Of a DNA stretch of 64,000 nucleotides, positions 59,721 through 64,000 are shown piece by piece. Origin of the DNA: Malus domestica (lineage: Eukaryota > Streptophyta > Magnoliopsida > Rosales > Rosaceae); the NCBI RefSeq assembly GCF_042453785.1, contig NC_091667.1, positions 36,076,001 to 36,140,000 on the forward strand. The letters are read 5' to 3'. Made by a program: the position numbers and the translations under genes. The notes below the pieces were generated by a model. The model had not been told where the DNA came from and did no database searches. It worked only from the letters and a program-made list of their open reading frames with translations. Position 1 is the first letter of the stretch; the number at the start of each line of letters is the position of its first letter.

Positions 59721-60049
59721 TCAACTAACAAATTGATATCAAACCAAAGCAGATTGATCCTAAAGGATCAAACCTGCTCTGATACCAAGTTGAATATCAA
59801 AGTGCGCAACGAACAAGACTAACAAAATAATAAGAATATTATTAAACAAACTGAGAATGCCGAAACGGCTACAAAACCCTAAGAGACTACATTGCGACTA
59901 ACTTATTCTCAAACTAAATTATAAGCTCTATTATATATAGTGAAAACTAAAGCAAAATCCTAATCCTTAAAGGATATAGAAAATTCTAATATCCTTGTCC
60001 CACAAGAAAACCATAAACAAAAATAAACTAATAATTAATTTTCCAACAG

Positions 60050-60587
60050 CTATCAACTTCAATAATTCCTATTACATCGAAACAAAATAATTATGCAAAG
60101 TGATTAAATTAAAAAAATTTCTCACATAAAACCTTCCGTCTTCTTCTCCAACCGTCTCTCTCCCCCACATCCCCTTTATTTATCCATCTCTCTCAATCGT
60201 TCATTCCCCTTCTCTCCTCATGAGTTTTTTAATTTTTTTTTCTTTTCCTGTATGAAAAGGGAGAAGGACTTGTTTCAAAATTTTCACCACCGTCAGAAAA
60301 TTTCATGTAAAAAAAGGGATCACACGTTCAAGAAGAAGAAGAAGAACCTAATTTTGAGGTTATAAGATGTTGACGTGGTTTAACCGTAACCATTCAAATA
60401 AAATGGGAGTGAAGGGAAGGGGGAAAAAAAAGAAAAAAGAAAAAAAGGAGGGAATCCTACTCCAATATTTTGAACATGTAGACAGCCTGATCAGATGCAG
60501 CTAGTGGACCCTAGTCTGTTTTTTAGAAGAAAGTTATCTTTTCCACAGACACAGAGCATATAATACAAAAATATTATTATGTATTTG
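60050..60587. other. Intergenic stretch with a half MITE
   Basis: At about 60368-60410, gatgttgacgtggtttaacc followed by gtaaccattcaaataaaatggga resembles the right arm of the 24.9-kb Mutator-type MITE. Otherwise no feature is seen. Confidence 0.4.
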
Positions 60588-60775
60588 TTGACCCTAAAAA
60601 CTACCAAGCCTACGTAGCTGTGAACACGGAAAATTCCTGAAACGAAAGAGACAAGAACAACGTGCACAAACAAATATTTGTATTTTTTGAAGATTTTGGG
60701 TTACAATCTCTCTCTATTTTGATCCTCTGATTCGATCTCTGTAAGGTGTGTATTTGTGGATGTGTGATTGATCCA

Positions 60776-62160
60776 AAGGGCCGTTGGGCTTGATCTAAGG
60801 ATGAACGTTCTTCAAGGGCCGTGGACTTGATCTTGAAGGTGGATTTGAGCGGATCTTCAAAGGGGCTTTTGGGCTTGATCTTTGAAGAACAGTGACGAAC
60901 GGATCTCCAAGGGCTTTTGGGCTTGATCTTGAAGAACAGTGACGAACGGATCTCCAAGGGCTTTTGGGCTTGATCTTGAAGAACGGTTGGATGTGTGGAT
61001 TTGTCGACGTTTGTTGATCCAAAGGGCCGTTGGGGCTTGATCTTGGATGAACTGATGATGAACGATGGTGCTTTCTTCAAGGGCCGTCGGGGCTTGATCT
61101 TGAATTGGTGGATGGTTGATCCAAGGGCCGTCGGGGCTTGATCTTGGAAGAACGATGAACGAAGAACGAAGAACACTTTCTTCAAGGGCCGTCGGGGCTT
61201 GATCTTGAATTGGTGGATGATTGTTGATCCAAAGGGCCGTCGGGGCTTGATCTTGGAAGAACGATGAACGAAGAACGAAGAAGGCTTTCTTGATTCTTCG
61301 GGAACCTGGATGCTTGAGAGCTTCGGAGTTTCAGAGCTTCAGAGCTTCAAGGTGTAATATGAATTGGTTCCTCAAATGAATGAAATGGGCTTGTATTTAT
61401 AGAATTTTCCAAAGCCTAATTTTGAATATAATACCCTAGATGAAATAAGTCGTTTCTGCCAGGTGTTGACACGTGTCCTATTTGATGACTTTTCCAACTC
61501 ATTTCAATTTTCGTTGAGTCACACGTTACGTGTAAAATTTATGTAATACATGAGCGTTGACACTTTGATTTATCGGTCAACATTTATTTACCGAAATTTC
61601 GATGTCTACAAATGCCCCCACTTCAAGGCGCGTCGTATACATGTGCTTGTCACGTGTAAGAGATGTGTTTTGAAGTCCCTTACTGTAGATGTTGATCCAA
61701 GGGCCGTCGAGGCTTGATCTTGAATTGGGCTGGAGATTTCTTCAAGGGCCGTTGAGGCTTGATCTTGAATTGGGCTTGAGATTTCTTCAAGGGCCGTTGA
61801 GGCTTGTTCTTGAACTTTTGTTTGAAATTTCTTCAAGGGCCATCTTGATCTTGAAGGTTGAAATTGGACCACAAGGAGTTTCATGTGGTAGATGATCTTT
61901 GGCTTTGGTAGTGGGTGAATCGGCACGTATTTTGTTGCGCTTGTTGACTTTCCACAGCTTTGATCTTGAACTGGGTTGGAGGGTTTTCTGGATTCCTCCA
62001 ATTGTTGATTTTCCACAGCTTATTCTTGAACTAGGTTTTGATTCAAGAGTGGTAGACACTTGATCTTGAATCGGACTTGTGATTTCTTCCAGGGCCGTCA
62101 AGGCTTGATTTTGAATTTGGCTGGAAGCTTCTTCAAGGGCCGTTGAGGCTTGATTCTTGA
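60776..62160 (+). repeat. Interspersed minisatellite, ttcaagggccgtcggggctt unit
   Basis: More than a dozen copies of a 25-30 base unit (aagggccgtcggggcttgat and then cttgaa) occur in two blocks (about 60776-61260 and 61696-62160) with variable spacers. The minus-strand frames with repeated KIKP or QDQA residues at 60610-61185 and 61606-62356 are translations of it. Confidence 0.88.
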
Positions 62161-62410
62161 AGGTTAACTCGAACACATGGCAAGCAGGCACGAGGTGAAG
62201 GTGACAACCTGTTTCTTTGTTCAATCCTTCTAATTCACACCTGAGCAGTTTGGTCAACGGTATGATCTTCAAGATTGATGGGCTTTTCTTCCAGTTGGTG
62301 ACTTGATCTTTAAGGATTCGATTCAAGGGTGGTGAATCGGCACGTGCAGCCCACAATGCCTAGTAAACCGACCCAAGAATTTGAGGGTCAAAACGAGTTC
62401 ACTGTCCTCA

Positions 62411-62690
62411 GGCAGATGCGGCATCTTCTCGAGTTCTTCATATCAGACTCTTTCTGCTGAGTTAACTGTGCATGCTGCATTCTTCTCTGCTTGTTTCTTT
62501 AGGCAGATGTGGCAGCTTCTCGAGTTCCTCAGTTCGGACTCCTTCTGCTGAGTTGATCGTGCAGACCGCATTCTTCTCTGCTTGTTCCTTCTGCACCTTG
62601 TCTCCACATGCTGCAAGGTATCATTTTCACTTGCCTTATCTGTCCTCCAAGCAGATGTGGCAGCTTCTTTGAAAGTACAGCAGCAGTGGA
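62411..62690 (+). repeat. Tandem repeat around gcagatgtggcagcttctc
   Basis: Two copies about 92 bases apart (62411 and 62503) share ctcgagttc, tcgactc-like and ttctgctgagtt blocks. A third partial copy begins near 62651. Confidence 0.8.
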
Positions 62691-63147
62691 AGGCGAGTAC
62701 TCGAGAGCAGTGCTAGGTAGGCAAACAGGGAAGGGTTCCAAGCAGTCGATTCCTTACCCGAATTTGAGTGGAAGTTCCGACATATTGTTTTCTTTATCCT
62801 TGTCTTTGTAGGTAAGAACAAGGACAAAGGAAAGGACAGGGAGAACACATGATATGAGATACTCTTGCTTTCTACCCTGGTGATATGAGATACTTTTGCT
62901 TTGGAGTCATTGGCTTGCAGAGGTACCCCAAGGAATAAGGAACACTGAATGACTCGAGAGGCTTCGTTGGGAAAACATCTTTGGAGATGAAGAAAAACTC
63001 TGTGTGTCTGCCTTGCTATGGAAGGTGAAGGTGGACAGTTATAGGAGGTCCCTTAATACCTGTAGAGGTACTATTCTTTCACTCGTGTCGGCAACTAACG
63101 CGTGATTGAACAGTAAACTTCACGTGTTTTCTCCTTCACCGAAAATC

Positions 63148-63340
63148 TTCGACAAATTGCCCGTGATTTGCGCAAAGTTGAATGTGCATATGACAGGTGA
63201 TGACGCGGCTGAAAAAGACTGGCGCCTCTTCGATATCTGGGATTGGCGCTTCGATAAATTACCCGTGATTTCCGCAAAGCTGAGTTTGCGTGTGACGGGT
63301 GCCGACACGTCTGGAAAAGCAAGATGCTTCTCCGATTTCT
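63148..63340 (+). repeat. Two-copy tandem repeat, about 100 bp
   Basis: tcgacaaattgcccgtgatt at 63149 is matched by tcgataaattacccgtgatt at 63250. Similarity continues through gcaaagttgaatgtgcatatgac against gcaaagctgagtttgcgtgtgac. Confidence 0.8.
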
Positions 63341-63543
63341 GAGCTTGCCTCTTCGATTTTTGAATGGCCTCTTCTAATTCTGAGCTCGCCTCTTCGATCT
63401 CTGAAATCTCGTCGAGTGCTGATTTTTTATAGAGGCATGCAGTTCGTTTCAAAGCACACTTGAATTTTCGCTTGTGAAAACTCCCCTCTTGTACTTCTAA
63501 GATCTTGATTTGTCTGATCTCTTCTTCCTTCAACACTTTGAAA

Positions 63544-64000
63544 ATGTCTGGACCCTCCGACCGTCGTTTTGACTTGAATCTTGGTGAAGAGGCAGTCCCG
63601 CCTTCTCCAGACAACATATGGCGCCCATCCTTCATATCCCCCACTGGTCCTCTTACCGTTGGGGATTCGGTGGTGAAGAATGATATGACCGCTGCAGTGG
63701 TGGCCCGAAACCTTGTCACCCCCAGAGATAACAGACTACTTTCCAAACTGTCTGATGAGTTGGCTGTTAAGGATTCTCTGGCTCTCAGTGTGCAGTGTGC
63801 AGGTTCTGTGTCTAATATGGCCCAACGCCTATTTGCTCGAACCCGTCAAGTTGAATCATTGGCGGCTGAAGTGATGAGTCTCAAACAGGAGATTAGAGGG
63901 CTCAAGCAGGAGAATAAACAGTTACATAAGCTCACACATAGCTATGCGACAAACATGAAGAGGAAGATTGACCAGATGCAGGAATCTGATGGTCAGATTT
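63544..64000 (+). CDS. Repeat-encoded coiled-coil protein, partial at window edge
   Basis: Open frame of 152 codons from ATG to the window end, with no stop. It starts MSGPSDRRFDLNLGEEA and continues with PPSPDNIWRPSFISPTGPL. A long predicted coiled coil begins near LFARTRQVESLAAEVMSLKQ and continues through EIRGLKQENKQLHKL and MKRKIDQMQESDG, with hydrophobic residues at heptad spacing. There is no zinc knuckle, protease or reverse transcriptase in the visible part. The position behind an LTR-like region is that of gag, but I cannot show homology to GAG. I recall near-identical hypothetical proteins in apple and pear. The DLNL motif near the N-terminus resembles EAR repression motifs. Function is unknown. 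Confidence 0.7.
   Translation, partial: MSGPSDRRFDLNLGEEAVPPSPDNIWRPSFISPTGPLTVGDSVVKNDMTAAVVARNLVTPRDNRLLSKLSDELAVKDSLALSVQCAGSVSNMAQRLFARTRQVESLAAEVMSLKQEIRGLKQENKQLHKLTHSYATNMKRKIDQMQESDGQI

Larger units (their letters stand above)
58886..60049 (-). mobile_element. Deleted LTR retrotransposon, minus strand
   Basis: The 5' LTR (60049-59791, read on minus) starts TGTTGGAAAATTAATTATTA and ends TTGATATTCA. It is followed by the primer site TGGTATCAGAGC (59787-59776) complementary to initiator tRNA-Met. The other end has a purine tract (gacgggagg) directly before TGTTGGAAAATTAGTTA at 58926, a 3' LTR that stops matching after about 45 bases. The interior is only about 850 bp, with no gag or pol, and includes a hexanucleotide repeat and a stray piece of LTR-like sequence at 59421-59452 (tgaaaactaaagcaaaatcc). 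It is a TRIM-like or internally deleted copia-type element. Confidence 0.78.
60588..64000 (+). mobile_element. Large non-autonomous LTR-type element, cut by window end
   Basis: A possible LTR starts TGTTGACCCTAAAAACTACC at 60588 and may end at tttcgatgtctaca near 61610. The boundaries are tentative and I could not confirm a primer site. The sequence contains many copies of a repeat ending gggcttgatcttgaa, then tandem repeats at 62.4-62.7 kb and 63.15-63.33 kb, then the ORF at 63544. No pol domains are seen. I recall this repeat and ORF as very abundant in apple and pear assemblies. That is memory, not a search. Confidence 0.6.

Noticed and set aside
60610-62356. Minus-strand frames of 136-191 codons with repeated KIKP and QDQA residues
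   Set aside because: They are translations of the minisatellite in the LTR-type element.
63120-63746. 208-codon minus-strand frame
   Set aside because: Antisense to the repeat-encoded ORF and its tandem-repeat leader. The plus-strand frame has the coherent start and coiled coil.

Overview
This window is plant nuclear DNA, AT-rich and crowded with transposons. It is most likely from Rosaceae, probably the apple/pear group. Three things suggest this: intron-containing plant genes, Cassandra elements (small LTR elements whose LTR carries a 5S rRNA-like segment), and a repeat ORF beginning MSGPSDRRFDLNL that I associate from memory with apple and pear genomes. No similarity search was possible. 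Family names rest on motifs read directly in the translations.

Layout. 1-3.4 kb holds a Cassandra element and then a promoter with three perfect evening elements. 3.46-6.81 kb (+) is an eight-exon clock gene of the PRR5/PRR9 type. 9.9 kb is a solo Cassandra LTR. 11.0-11.6 kb (+) is an NDR1/HIN1-like membrane protein. 15.0-15.8 kb (-) is a small protein with a degenerate Nudix box. 17.2-19.4 kb is a 1.04-1.07 kb tandem duplication of a RING-H2 gene in which both copies share a frameshift. An intact relative lies at 26.5-27.0 kb (-). Between them are Harbinger-like and Mutator-like MITEs and a retroposed poly(A) sequence. 29.7-34.0 kb is a nested pair of Harbinger-like elements, and the inner one carries a bHLH gene exon. 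Its pre-insertion sequence survives as a paralogous copy at 35.8 kb. 35.0 kb holds a SINE with a 17-bp target-site duplication. 36.4-37.4 kb (-) is the WD40 gene TTG1. 38-47.9 kb is mainly MITEs, including a second 1.0-kb member of the inner Harbinger family and an element filled with a 680-bp purine tract. 48.1-55.5 kb (+) is a DMR6-like 2-oxoglutarate oxygenase. Its 5.9-kb second intron holds several transposons, one a Pack-MULE-like element carrying a broken folate-biopterin transporter fragment. 56.7-58.8 kb (-) is a dead caffeic-acid-type O-methyltransferase. 58.9-60.0 kb is a deleted LTR retrotransposon. 60.6-64.0 kb is a large non-autonomous LTR-type element whose ORF runs off the window.

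The genes do not form a functional cluster. They include a clock repressor (PRR), an epidermal/flavonoid regulator (TTG1), defence-related proteins (NHL, DMR6-like) and ubiquitin ligases. I found no clearly new molecular system. The most unusual material is transposon biology: gene-fragment capture by two elements, a readable empty-site paralog, a DMR6-like promoter assembled from stacked transposons, and a repeat-encoded coiled-coil protein with an EAR-like N-terminal motif.
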